Assembly: GCA_026261815.1 (NCBI GenBank)
Contig: JAMPIT010000894.1
Span: forward strand, 53,941,147 to 54,005,146
Direction: 5' to 3'
DNA from: Monarcha castaneiventris obscurior
Lineage: Eukaryota; Chordata; Aves; Passeriformes; Monarchidae
Length of the DNA: 64,000 nt
Shown one piece after another: positions 46,413-58,580 of this stretch. The notes below the pieces were generated by a model that worked only from the letters and a program-made list of their open reading frames with translations, was not told where the DNA came from and ran no database searches. The translations under genes and the position numbers were made by a program. Every line of letters starts with the position of its first letter. The first letter of the stretch is position 1.

Positions 46413-49400
46413 ACAGTGGTGAATGTTCCGTCTATTTTGAGCCTTTTTGTGTGGAAAATAGAAAAAAATAAATTCCTGTTGCCTGTTCTTAAGTTTCTGC
46501 ATCAGTTGGAGGATAAATCTTAATTCAGAAACTCAATAGTGAAGAGACACTGGCTTTTAACACAGCTCTCTGCAGAACTGCAGAGCTGCAAGAAAACAAT
46601 GGGCTGCATTTATTCCACACTACAGCATTTCTACGCAGTGAAGTATCAGAACCTCCTCTTTAAGAGTAATGTCATGTTTTGGGGTGTGAGTAATGTTCCC
46701 ACATAAAAACACGCATTAACCATCAGTTATCTTACAAGGGGGGAATAAAGTAGATATCCATTAGTATATTAACTTGTTGGCGGTAATAGCAAATAATTAT
46801 TCATTATTGCAATCTCTTCTTGACATTTCTGCTGCTGGAATTTTTCGAAATACAAAATGTGTTCTCAGATATATTAGAAATCTATTGATGGATGTTCAGT
46901 TGGTATCAACCCCTTAGAGCAAGCTGGTCTTCTGGATTGCTGCCTAGTTAATCCGTGATTAATGAATGCTTCCATTTTGTATATGAATTTGGGAGCCTGT
47001 GTTCTTGGCATTGTTGAAGTATGTAAATGTCTTTCTCAGATAAAACCTGACAGACAACACCTAAAATACAAGTGCTTTGTTCTGCTACCTGTCAGATCAA
47101 GGGAAAGGTCTGCATTGTTAAAGCTATGAATTTAATTGGAAAGGGAGATGAGCTGGCAAATGCTCTGTGCTCAGTTCTTTTGGTGACATCCTCTTGAGTA
47201 ATACCTTTGCATACTGAAGGGCAAAACCAGCAGATGAGATATACTGATGTCCTTAAATCTAGTGCATTTGTAAATAAAGACCTGCAAATTCTTTAAAGTA
47301 AACACTTCAAAGAGTAAATACACCTTCTTAAAAAAAAAAAAAAAAAAAAAGAAAAAAGCCAAATGCCCTTACCAGGTGTCCTACTGAAGGTCTGGCTGGA
47401 TGTCTGAAACTTCAGAAGAAAGTAACGGCTTAAAAAATCTAATTACTCTGAGTGAGTGAAACCCTGACTGTTGATAAGTGCTGGAAAGATCCTTTGGAAT
47501 TAATGCACTTGTAGGAATTGTAGGAGCTTCACAATTCCTAGAATTTGCCCCAGTGTCCATAGAAACGTCCTCTTTTAGCTCTTGGTAATTAAAAGGTTCT
47601 TCTTGTAATGGAACAGCAAGGTGCACTAATGTTGTGCTGCAATCATTACCTGGCAATTATTTCTTCTTTAGGGCTTTCAGATGTAGCTCTTGAAGCTGAC
47701 AGCTGCAGCCTACAACATATCAAGTGCTTTAGATAGCTACTTTAATGAAAACTCAGATGAGTGTAAGGTCAGTCTCTCCACAGTATGTTCTAATTAGATT
47801 TCTACTTTCCTTTAGAAAGCAGATCACATCTGGCCCAAAGACAGAAGCCCATTGTGCCAGACGTGGAATAGAATAGGTGTTGTTTTGTACTTCCCATCTC
47901 GGAGAGATAATGACATGGAAAATTCATTCTCTTCCACTCTTTAGTGATCTTCCATCTGTTATTGTGTTTGTATGTGCAAGTGGATACAAAAGCTAATCAC
48001 AAACTTCTGTTTAAAAGAGTTTTTTTGTTGGCTCCCATGTCAACATTAGCTGATGCAGACAAGGTTGTTGAAGCAGAAATGTTGCAAAGCAGTGTGGAAT
48101 ATTGCTCAGCTGTATGTGCAAGACTGGATTAATAATATCTGCTGTTGGATCCTGGCAAACCAGAGCAAAAACCAGGTGTGCACCAGACTTTTCACTTAGT
48201 AACATGTGTCAAAATGTGGGAATGAAGAGAACAAATCTGTGTAAAGTCTTGACTCCTTTAAAGTGCTCAGAATATCAGAAGAACAGAATTTCACTATAGT
48301 ATTTTCAAAGAAATTGAAGTTACTGCAAAGGGAATTGACAGCTGTGGAGGAAAGAGTTCATGCCTGTATGGAAAATGTTCCTGGTTCTGTTACTCATTTA
48401 TTTTTGCATTGTTTCTCAATAGGACCAAAGAGAGTAAACTCTCTTGAGCTGTTGGTCAGAAAAGCCAAGTGAACTTCCAAGAACCCTCTTAGAATGAGCA
48501 GTGTTACCATGAAGGTGTAACAGCCATACCATGATGGGATATTTGCTCATAAGGGATGAAGAACATGAGAAAAGTCTGTTAGAGCCTGGAAAGAAACCCT
48601 GAGTTGAGTGACAAGCATACCAGGAGAATAAATCAGAAACCGTTTTTCAGAAAAGCAAAAATTACTTTAATCTGTGCTTGTCCATTCTGACCTAGGGTCC
48701 TCAAGGTGCTGTATGCTAAGCAGTTAATAAATATTGTCTTTTCTGAACAGGCTGCCCTATGTCACTGTAAAATGTCTCCTGCTGCATCTGAATCATGAAA
48801 AGGCAAATTCTTAGTGGAGATCCACCCTGCAAGTGAAAGAAGCCAAAGTGCAAAATAAGGTGTGTGGGAGGAATCCAGTCAGAATGGATGAAAAGATCTG
48901 GCGAAAAATAAAAGGAGTGCTGATAGGTTGCAGTATTGTATTGCTCTTTGAGGCAGCCAGTTGCAGGAGCTGTAACAACAAAATACTAATTTAATGAGTT
49001 TCGTGAACAATTGATGCTCTGGAGGGCTGAGATTTTCTTCCCCTTTTACTTTGTGTAAACATTCTCCAGGAAGCCTAATTGAAGCATGTGAATAGTTCCA
49101 TTGAAAGTAATAAGATTAATCATGCTGGAAGCCAAAAACATTGTTAAGTATCTTCCTAAACAATGGCTCAGACTTCCTTAGGGTCCTTTTGTTGTTGTAG
49201 TACCTCCAGTGGAAAAAATATGCACAGTAAACTACTGAGCTGATAAATCCTGTTTGTTCCCAGGAATGCTGTCCATAATTCCCCTAAATGTCAAAACTTT
49301 GTTAGCTTTTTCAATTTCATTTTTCAGTGTAGCCATCTCCTCCATTATGTTGTCCATATTTTTAAATAGATTTCAAAGCTTGTAAGAATGTTTTCTAGGT

Positions 49401-51429
49401 AAATCATTAGTTATTTATAGGTAACAGTAAAAAACAGTGTAAAATGTGTATGTATATCAGGGTACAGAGATATAAGTAAAATGGTTATGTTTCTATCTGC
49501 TAGCTGGGAACTTCACTCATTCAAGTTTTTATTTTCTTTGTCTTTTGTCCAAGGATGTGTGTAGGTATAATTTTGGTAGAAGACTGTTCCTGTCCTTTTC
49601 CATCCATGAGCAATGTGTCTGATGGAGGAGACGGTTCATTCTGCAAAGAACACTCTCTTTGGAGAAAAAATGCCACTGAATCACTTGTGCTGATGTGGAA
49701 CACACGAGGTCCAGGTGCAGGTAACAGAAAATCACCAGGCCTAGTGGGAACTGGGTCCTTGCACTGTGGCCATCCCCTTTCAAATCTTAGGTTTTTTTTC
49801 CTGTGCATATTTGTCCATGAATACCCTGCATCCTATTAGATTTTAAGTGGGAAAATGACAGCTTCTGGTCCTTGCACATCTGCTGGGTTTTCAAGAGAAC
49901 ATACACACATAATAAAGTGAAATCTCAGGTTTCAGAGGACCAGGGAGGTGCATCTGCCTTTGAAGCCAATGAGGTGTGGATATTTCTAGAAAGCCTTCCT
50001 GACCTGGTGGCTCGTGAGGGCCACACTTGGGGGGATAAGGAGAGGGCATGAAGTATTGAAAAGTGATTACCACATGTGAAAAGATGCCCCTCTATTTCTG
50101 GCAACTTTTATAGATAGATATTTTCTGTCACAGAAGTAACAGGTTATTAAAGAAATAGACTTGTAAACAGATAGTTGACCTGGAAGCTGTGCAAACCAGG
50201 CTTAAGCTGGACAATGTATATGCTTTTTAGATTAACTCTGGGTTTAAGCGAAATGAAAGCTGGTAGCCAGTTTGTCATTTGCATTTTTGGCAGCTTCACA
50301 CATGAGTTCCAGTCTGTGCTCTGGGCTGAGCTCTCCAGAGGAGACAGACTGAAGATAGAGTCACAGTTTGTGATTCATTTCATGATGTCCTTTTAGACTC
50401 GTGAAAGATTTTCTGATGGTGGTTGTGCTTCAGAGTTTATGGATCTCACAGTGGGCGGCACAGCTAAGGAACAGACTGCCCATATTAAGCACAGGATCTA
50501 AGCAGCTCACAAGAAGTGGATGAGCAATTAATTTTCAGTCAGAAGTAGTTATGGTGTGTGAGAGAAAGAATGCAATTTGCAGCAAAGGTTTTAATGCAAT
50601 CCTGAGAATATTAAATCGGAGTTTTGTTTTATTTGGCACTTTCAGTGGTCACCCAGTGGAAGACTAATGTTCACAATTCAGTAGGGCTGTTGATCACCAG
50701 TGAGAAGAGCCAGTGGAATAATTAAAGCATATGAAAAAATGTTATTAAAGAGGAAGTGTTCCAGGAGCTCAATCTACTTAATCTATCAAATCTAAGGTGA
50801 AAGGCTGGTTGCAGTAGTCATTACATGAGAAATATAATTTATATGTTCTCATAACTTACGACAAATACAATTTTCCTACAGAGGGCTTTCTGAAATCTAT
50901 CAGATGAAAATAAAGCAAGTTCTGATGTTAGAAATTGATAAATTGAGAGGCATGGGATTAAATATTTTTTAAAAATGGGACCCCCACTTGCCAGCAAGCC
51001 ATGGATTATGTCTTGCTGGACACGTCTTATATCAAGAACAGACATTGCTTCATAAAATATGAATTGCTGGAATGACTTTTGCCTTTGACTCTCTCTCTCT
51101 CATGGCTTTTTCAGTTTTGTGCTACTCCTGATAAGAAAGTACGTGCTACATGTTGGTTACAATGGTTTTGGATGTGGACTAATGGCCTTTAATGCACACT
51201 TGTTTTTCCCTTAGGACCTACTAAAATTTTAAAAGTCCATTAATAGAAAGAAATAGCTAAAACATCCCTTTTCCTGCTTAGGAACATTAATTTAAAGTGG
51301 GTTAAACTTTTGCATATTGTTTACAAATTGAGTTCTATAAAACATCCTGACTACATGGAAATGACAGTGATTGATGGAAAGTAACACGCACACAATTAAT
51401 ACTGACTGAATTGCTAATTACAGGATTGA
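46413..51429. other. unique non-coding sequence
   Basis: No gene is recognised. A run of 21 A at 47330-47350 is a simple tract. Open frames of up to 95 codons (49521-49839, both strands) have no motifs. An acceptor-like TTTTCTAG abutting a weak donor GTAAAT lies at 49398/49399. Confidence 0.5.
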
Positions 51430-51476
51430 CATCTCATTTGCAATGAGATGCTGCAGGTCTTTTGCAAAAAGACCTG
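51430..51476. repeat. two adjacent palindromes sharing a TTGCAA centre
   Basis: CATCTCATT/AATGAGATG (9-bp stem, 51430-51450) and CAGGTCTTTT/AAAAGACCTG (10-bp stem, 51454-51476) are perfect inverted repeats with 3-base loops. Both are centred on TTGCAA-like sequence and lie 3 bp apart. Confidence 0.95.
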
Positions 51477-52847
51477 GCAGTATTGTCATGTTATTTCTCC
51501 TTTTTCTTCAGCTTGTATTTTGATGCTCTGCAGTTAAAGTTCAACTAAAGATTCATTCTCATCTTGTAAAATTCTCTAGCAATGTGAGAAAGGCCTTAGG
51601 AGCGAAAACAAAATGGTCACCACTCCCCAGAAATTAACTCCCTCCTGAGACTTTCTCCTACCAAGGAAGATAAATTGTGCTACACTGTTCTTACTTGTTT
51701 TATTAGTTACACCAGCTTTCTCACCCTTTCTGCTTTATTTGCCTGGCATGCAGAAAGACTAAATGGTGCTGTTACAGAGGAAGGTTATACAGGAACCTGG
51801 CTTTAAAAAAAAAGTGCATTTAAAACAGTACATTTCAGTAAGGAAGCCCAGGCATCTGGAAAAAGTAATTTCAGCAGCTGTGCTGGGGAGTGGCCCTTAA
51901 GCAGGAAGTACATGCATCAAATGCTGGGATCCACAGAAATGGGCCGGGGCCAGATGCAATCTCACAGATTTGTGTTAATCCAGTCACCTTGGCCTGGTCA
52001 CGTGGGTACAAAGATCAGTGCAGCTCTTCCATGACCATGGCAGGATTATGTGTTACAAGGTGAGCAGGGTTTGAAGGGATTTTAAAATAAATGCTGTGGT
52101 CTGGAATAAAAGGGAACAGTAGGAGAGAAACAGAGAATGGCAACATCAACACTAACAATGGAACCAGAGGCTTCAGGGTATAAAAAAGTGACTCTCTGGG
52201 GCATTCCCAATGCTGCAGTTATCACTATTTCTTCACTGTCTTAATGAATAGGGAAGACAGTGGGATGCATCCCCAGCAGTCTTGTAGGTTTTGCCTCAGG
52301 CTTTCTCAGAAGCAGAGACCCAATTTTTGTAAGAAAAGTCTTTAGGCTCAGGTGATTTCAGAGATACGTGCACACCCTTTGATATGATTCCACCCTTCAT
52401 CTGTTAACATAATTAATTTACAAGAGTGATGTAAGAAATGTGCTCCCTGTGGCCTATGAAGAGGATCAAAAACGGGCTCAGTCAAATCCTGCAGAGTTTG
52501 GAAATATCTACAAGTCGGAAAGATGAGGAAACTCAAGTAGAAGCACAGAGGAGGCTGAGCTATGAATGGACATTCTAGGGCAGAGATATTTCTTTACCTC
52601 TGGGAATAGCAGAGTGCAGAGGAGCCCTCTGCATTCTCCCAAGCATTCTGCACATCTGCCCTGCCTGCCATGAAGAAGAGCATGGCTTTTAATCAGATCT
52701 TCAAATGAAAATTATAAATTTCTTTTTTCAAGAAATAGAAAGAAGCACTGCATTATTATTTAAATGGCTTAACTGAGACATTTAGTTTCAATGAGAGCCC
52801 TAAGTATACACTTCCAGTGGAAGAGACTTAAAAATATGCTTGGGGGG
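51477..52847. other. unique non-coding sequence
   Basis: No gene or repeat family recognised. Confidence 0.5.
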
Positions 52848-52865
52848 TTTTTTTTGTTTTGTTTT

Positions 52866-52897
<32 letters not shown>

Positions 52898-52905
52898 GTT
52901 TTTTG
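52848..52905. repeat. long poly-T tract
   Basis: A T-rich stretch with a few G interruptions includes a pure run of 30 T at 52867-52896. It would be a poly(A) tail if something were transcribed from the minus strand, but no retrocopy is recognised to its right. Confidence 0.95.
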
Positions 52906-53029
52906 TGCTTGTAGAATTACAGACAATCTTGCAGAAGGGTAGTCTTGGCTTGGTCTGCATCCTTATCATGGCCAGTTAGGTGGGATGAATGAGTGGCCTC
53001 ACAAGTAGGTAAAAGAACCCTAAAAATCT

Positions 53030-53140
53030 TTAATATTGAGGTTTTATAATTGAGGGAATGGAGTCAGAAAGTGCTCAAGTTTCCCCATGTCTTGCTGAGG
53101 ACTGGTGAGAACAGTGGGGGACAGAAATGTTGTCTTGTAA
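53030..53140 (-). mobile_element. possible MIR-like relic, antisense
   Basis: TTTATAATTGAGGGAATGGAG, CAGAAAGTGCTCAAGTTTCC, then TCTTGCTGAGGACTGGTGAG and ACAGTGGGGGACAGAA can be laid along the antisense MIR order (GAGGAAACTGAGG, CAGAGAGGTTAAG, ACACAGCTAGTAAG, GGCAGAGC). The similarity is weak and gapped. Confidence 0.25.
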
Positions 53141-56100
53141 GTAATTATTCAAACAGTGGGAGATGTGCTTAAAGCCTATCACCCTAACTGCACCATTTGC
53201 TTAGAAAATAATCCAAAATGGAGCTGTGTTTTATACAGGGAGCACATATGGGCTCAGCCTCCCACGGCACATAACCTTTTACCTTTCAGGCTCAGTGGTA
53301 ACAGGGATGGAAAAGAAAAATTTTGGCTTCTTAGAAGCTATTTTATTATTTTCTATGACAGAATTTTAGGAACTTCAAAGTATTTTGAAACAGAAAAGTA
53401 ATTTATATTATTGTTAAGAATTGAAGTAAGAGCAGTGTCTGACAGTTGTTATCCTTTACTGGTCCTCCTAATAAAATATGATATGACAGGAGTGCTAAGT
53501 GCCTTCAGCTTAGCAAATGGACCTCTAACTCCTTCTTCAAAAGTATCTGGTTTACTCATTTTGACAGCTAAAATGTGAAAATAGCTAGTAGGACATGTAC
53601 CCATATCATTAAAAAATGTCTTACTTTCCCTAATAACCAGAAGGAGAATGTTCCCTGCATTTTCCTGTATCCATCAGTTCTTTTACTGTCCTTATATCTA
53701 ACATAAGGAATGGAAATGCCACAGTGTTCACTCAGTTTTATAGATTACAGTTTTCTCCCATGGCTCACACAGACAATAGGGATTTACTAATGGTAGAGGA
53801 AGAAATGCAGCACACAGAGGCTCAGAAGAGTTTTTGATTAATTTTGTGCTTACTCAACCTTCTGTCCAGCCTTTTCCCAGATGAAGTCCAGTGGAAGATG
53901 GCTTTAACATCCAAGGCAGGAGGATAAGGTACTTATGTTTGCTGACTAAAGTCCTGGCTATTTTTAACGTGATAGACTGACAAGTTACAGCCAAAGCAGA
54001 GCACAGAAGCTCTGCTTTCCATACATCAGAGCTGCTGAATGCACCAAAGCCATCTGAGCCTGCCAGGGAAATCACCACTTTTCTTGCACAACAGAATCCT
54101 GTCATTCCTTCTATCCCCGTAGGTGGATAAATATTTTGTGCAGATTGGCTAACATGACATACCTAGTAAGATTTTAGTAAAATAAGTCTGTGGTTGGCAG
54201 TATTTATGCCAAGCATAGCATGGGTTTATGACAGTAAAAGTGCCTGATGGGGTTGTTCCACTGCAAGGAAAGTTACTGTAAGTGATTGAAGCAGGCAGAA
54301 GAGGCGATGTTTAAAAAGTAAAACTGGATTTTTTGACCTGAAAGCAAACACTTCTCCATCCCACAGAAGTGAAATGTTTTTCATCAAGAGCCAGCAGACA
54401 CAGAATGATAAAGTTTTCCTGGAAAAGGCAGTTGATTATGGTAATAAAAGGAACTTAAGAATAACAGTAATAATAATAAAAAAACCTTCACAGAAAATTG
54501 TAGGTGACTTGCAAGCAGCAAATGTGTGAGTGATCTTTCCTCTTGTTATTTTTGTGAAGTACCCGGATGCATTACTTGTATGCATTGGATTATTAATGTA
54601 TTCATTACACATTGTCTTTAGGCTTGGTTTTCCTAAGAGTCATGTGAGAATACCTGCAATTTTAAATGAAATTAATGAGTAAAATGAATGAAGCTGAATG
54701 TGATTTTGTGTTTGGAAGATGAGATGAAGTAGTGAATCAAGGGAACTAACAGCTTTCTCAGTTCTATTTGGAGAGGACAAGAGCCTGTCTCCTGCTGCAT
54801 TGCTCATGTTTGAGGAGAACAGAGGACACAAGGAGTTTCTACCTGAAAATATGCACGTATGAGAGTATGTGGAGGTGGTCGGAACCCCCCTGTTTTCATT
54901 CAGTCTGTCTTAGTAAACCACAGCCCACCTCAGGATGGCTACAAGCTGGGTGTGGAATGAGGAAAGAGACAAATTGCATCTTCTGTATTCACAAGAAAAG
55001 TTAAAAGGAGACAGCTTAACAGAGTGTTCCAACCCAGCCACACAAGGGGGAGAGTAACCCTTTCCTGTATAACTTCAGGAAAGAGGCAAACTCTGTGAGG
55101 TGGGAACTGTCTCTGTGTCCTCACCCAAATGAACTCAGCTGTGATAACTCCTCTGCCAGGGAAGTATCAGGGGCATTCACACAAATCCTGAAATTGTTCA
55201 TCTCTGTTGATGAGACAGAATGGGCCATCATCTTAGAAGTTTTCAGGGACTGTCAAAGTGTCCCGTGATCCACAACATTGCATCATCCAGTGTGAAACTC
55301 CCCACCCCAGGAGAGGTACCTGGGCATTCCCACCTGAACCTGAGTGACTGTAAACCCAATGGATTCTGTGTTCCATGGATTTCCCTCACCACCTGATGGA
55401 TCCAGTCTGCAACCATCACTTCAGCCAAGACTATGAGCATCATTTCAGCCAACAGACACTGAAATTGTGACAACCAAATCTCATTGCGAGGCCTTTGGGT
55501 GGTGAGGTCTTTCTACTCTTACCCTTCCTTCTCTTTCTTTTCCTTACATGTTTTCCTAAGTGATATTTTTTATGCTTTTATATTGTCATCCTACTAAAGA
55601 TAATGATAACCAAAATGGCTACATACCTGCTTTCCATTGCCTCCAAATCACTCTAAAATATTTATATTTACAAATTCATGTTTACAAACACCGATCATTC
55701 AGTGTTGTTTCACTCTAATCCACCCCAAGGGATCCATTAACAGGAACCTGTGTTACTCTCATCCTTGTTGATATTGAATTGCCTCCTTTTAATTTTTCTT
55801 GTGCATACAGAAGATCTGATTTGTCTGTGTACCTAACTATTGGCACTGTGCAGAGCCATAGGAGGCAACGAGGCACCTTGTACACACATCTCCTGGAATA
55901 CATCATCCATACCCATGGGAAAACAGTGGGTGGAAAGCAGGGGTAATGTACAGGGGCCCAGGGTGTGATGGAACTTATCTGTTTGGCATTGTGCTGGATC
56001 ATAACACCACTTGAAATAAACATCATTCTTCACTTTTCGTTAGAAAGAATTGCCTCTGAGAAAAAGAACCCAACATATTTTGTGGGAATTGAAAGATATT

Positions 56101-57957
56101 AATAAATTTAAATGATTCAATTATAAAACATTATTGAAATCAGCAGATAATTATTTATTACTAATATTTAAATATAGTTATAAAATTACCACAGTTATTT
56201 TATAACATTTAGTTAATGATTTAATGGTCACATGCACTTTCTAAAAGGATATTTCTGATTAGACTCTGGGAAAAGGTAATTTTTAATAGCAGACCTTCCT
56301 GTATCTCAGAGACTATGCAGAAGTTTCCAAAGCTTTAAAAGTTACTGAAAAAAAACTGGTAGGATGGCAAAGAGGGTCCATCACCAGTACATTCTTTTTT
56401 GGGATCAGGATTAGGGGCAAGTATACAAGAATTATCAGGAAATTGTTTCTATGACATGGGGTGAATAAAGCATCAGGTTCCAGCTCCAAACTTCTGTCAA
56501 TAAAAGAGACTTTCTTCATGCCCAAAGGATAGAGAGTTGAGATCAATATGCCAATGAAAAATGGACATGCTGGTGAACAGATTTATTCCTGAAAATAATT
56601 TCCCTATTCATAGTATGTAGTAGAAGAAAAATGACGGACACCACACTTTGTCAAGCAGTATTAAAATATGTATTCATTGAGATGAGAGTCTTAAGGATGC
56701 AATTTTTAAATAGTTATTTCAGTATTTTATCATTTTCCCACTGGCTGCTTTGATTTGCCTAACAGGTTTGTGCTTTATCTGGTTCTCTTTTAACAGGTTT
56801 TCACTGGATGCCTTTGATCTGGAATAACTGGGACAGAGGAAAGTTTTTAGCAATTCTTTTCTTCCTTGGTAAATGGCATTTCTTCACAGATATTCCATTC
56901 ATAGATATATTAAGAAACCATTTTTATTATGTCTGGTCACATAACGGATCTGGAAGTGCAGGTACTCACACCCTATAAATTATGGAGATACAAGGACTAA
57001 ATTTCCTTTCCTGAGAATGTCTGTTTTGGATGGGAATGGCAAATGAGCCAGGGCAGCTTACAGGAAAATGTACTTAGCTGTGTGCTGTGCATGGTTAAGT
57101 GTGTACAAACTGATAGGACTGGCGTGTGTTTGATTCCCATTGACCTCAGTGAGCCAAAAAGACATAATTCAGTGTTTTGCTGAACTGGGGCCAGCTTTGT
57201 TGAAGTTCTTTGACTCCAAGTGTCTGTGTAGTTTATAACTTAGTGTTCATATCACAAGGAGCAGGTGGCTAAATATTTTTTTTAAACTAAACTATAAAAC
57301 ATTTGATTATGAAAGACATTTCAGGGAGCTTTTTGTAGTAAAGTTAAAGTTGAGAGGAACACGAGATACTCCCAGCAAAATGAAAGTAGGTCTTGAAGAA
57401 CCCAGTACCATTCTTTGTTTGTAGATGGAAGACCGAGAACATTTCAGAATTTAAAAACTAATTCTAAGGGCAGAAAATAGGTATTTCCATTTTGTCTTTC
57501 CTAAAGTGCTAGTACACATAGAGAGCAAAATTGCTGTGGGAGCAGAAACACTGCCTGCATATAAAAGTAAATACCTTTGCAACCCTGTAAATGGATTTTT
57601 CAGAAATGGAGAAACAGTTAGAGCATACTTTCTTTAACAATTCCCAGTTTGATGCTTAGCTAGGCCATTTCACTCTATTTAAAGAGTCATGATTAAAATA
57701 ATATCTAGAAAGGACTGAAGAGTAGAATCTTTCCTGAGGGAAATGCTATTTCAACATTGCTTTCAGCCTGAACTGACAAAAAAGTCCAAGTATCAAAACA
57801 TTTTGCTGAATTGAAAGGCTCAGAAGAATCTCAGATTGATCGTGTGAGAATAAACCCCTCAGATTTAAAATGTTTTAATCTCTAAGCTAGTGTCTACATA
57901 GGACTGAGTGGGAACTTCAGGTTTGGGCGTTCAGACTCTTTGGTTGGGCCATTCTCA
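53141..57957. other. mostly unique non-coding sequence
   Basis: No gene is recognised. A G+C-richer segment at 55130-56045 ends in AATAAA and may be an old retroelement or a transcript 3' end (see findings). Very A+T-rich sequence lies at 56090-56230. A short AATAATAATAA run is near 54469. Confidence 0.45.
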
Positions 57958-58010
57958 CGAGAGTTGGATCCCTGTGGGTCCCTTCCAATTCAGGATATTC
58001 TGTGATTCTG
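57958..58010 (+). mobile_element. CR1 3'-tail fragment
   Basis: GAGTTGGATCCCTGTGGGTCCC, then TTCCAATTCAGGATATTCTGTGATTCTG, is the sense 3' end of CR1 with its octamer tail. Everything 5' of it is missing. It faces the minus-strand CR1 starting at 58079. Confidence 0.65.
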
Positions 58011-58078
58011 CTTTAAGAGTTCCACCTTGCTTGGGGGGGTCACTTTTGGGGTGCCAGGTTAGGAAGCAGCATCCCTGC

Positions 58079-58580
58079 AGAATCACAGAATCACAGAATC
58101 ACCAGGTTGGAAGAGACCTTCAAGATCATCGAGTCCAACCCATGTCTGAACACCTCAACTAAACTAAACCATGGCACCGAGTGCCACATCCAATCTCCTT
58201 TTAAACACGTCCAGGGATGGTGATTCCACCACCTCCTCGGGTAAACCATTCCAATATTTTATCACTTCTGTAAAAAAGTTTCTCCTAATGCCTAACCTAT
58301 ATTTTGCTTGGCGCAGCTTAAGACTGTGTCCTCTTGTTCTGTCAGTTGTTGGAAAAAGAGACCAACCCCCACCTCACTACAGCCACCTTTCAAGAAGTTG
58401 TAGAGAGTGATAAGGTCACCTCTGAGTCTCCTTTTCTCCAGGCTAAACAACCCCAGCTCCCTCAGCCGTTCCTCATAGGGCTTGTGTTCCAAGCCCCTCA
58501 CCTTGTTGCCCTCCTCTGGACATGTTCGAGTGTCTCAATGTCCTTCCTAAACTGAGGGGCCCAGAACTGGACACTGCAGC
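58079..58580 (-). mobile_element. CR1 LINE copy with intact octamer tail
   Basis: Three perfect AGAATCAC units (58079-58102) form the 3' tail. The order that follows is CAGGTTGGAAGAGACCTTC, ATCATCGAGTCCAACCC, GTCCAGGGATGGTGATTCC, AAAGTTTCTCCTAATGCC, CCTTTTCTCCAGGCTAAAC and GGGCCCAGAACTGGACAC. This is the complete antisense 3' UTR and the end of ORF2. It is truncated near 58580. The copy is little diverged, among the youngest in the window. Confidence 0.95.
58300..58570 (-). pseudogene. remnant of CR1 ORF2 C-terminus
   Basis: Minus-strand frames encode [20 protein letters not shown] (from about 58570 to 58505). After a frameshift near 58500 they encode [20 protein letters not shown] and [20 protein letters not shown]. 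These are C-terminal blocks of the CR1 ORF2 polyprotein. The catalytic reverse-transcriptase and endonuclease parts are absent because of 5' truncation. The copy is inactive. Confidence 0.88.

Noticed and set aside
47330..47357. A-run as the poly(A) tail of a processed pseudogene
   Set aside because: No gene-like sequence or target duplication to its left.
49521..49839. Open frames of 84-95 codons on both strands
   Set aside because: Mutually overlapping on opposite strands without protein motifs or splice signals.
52769..52979. Lysine-rich (minus) and phenylalanine-rich (plus) frames
   Set aside because: Translation of the poly-T tract.
57908..58555. Plus-strand open frames across 58 kb
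   Set aside because: They are antisense readings of the minus-strand CR1 copy.
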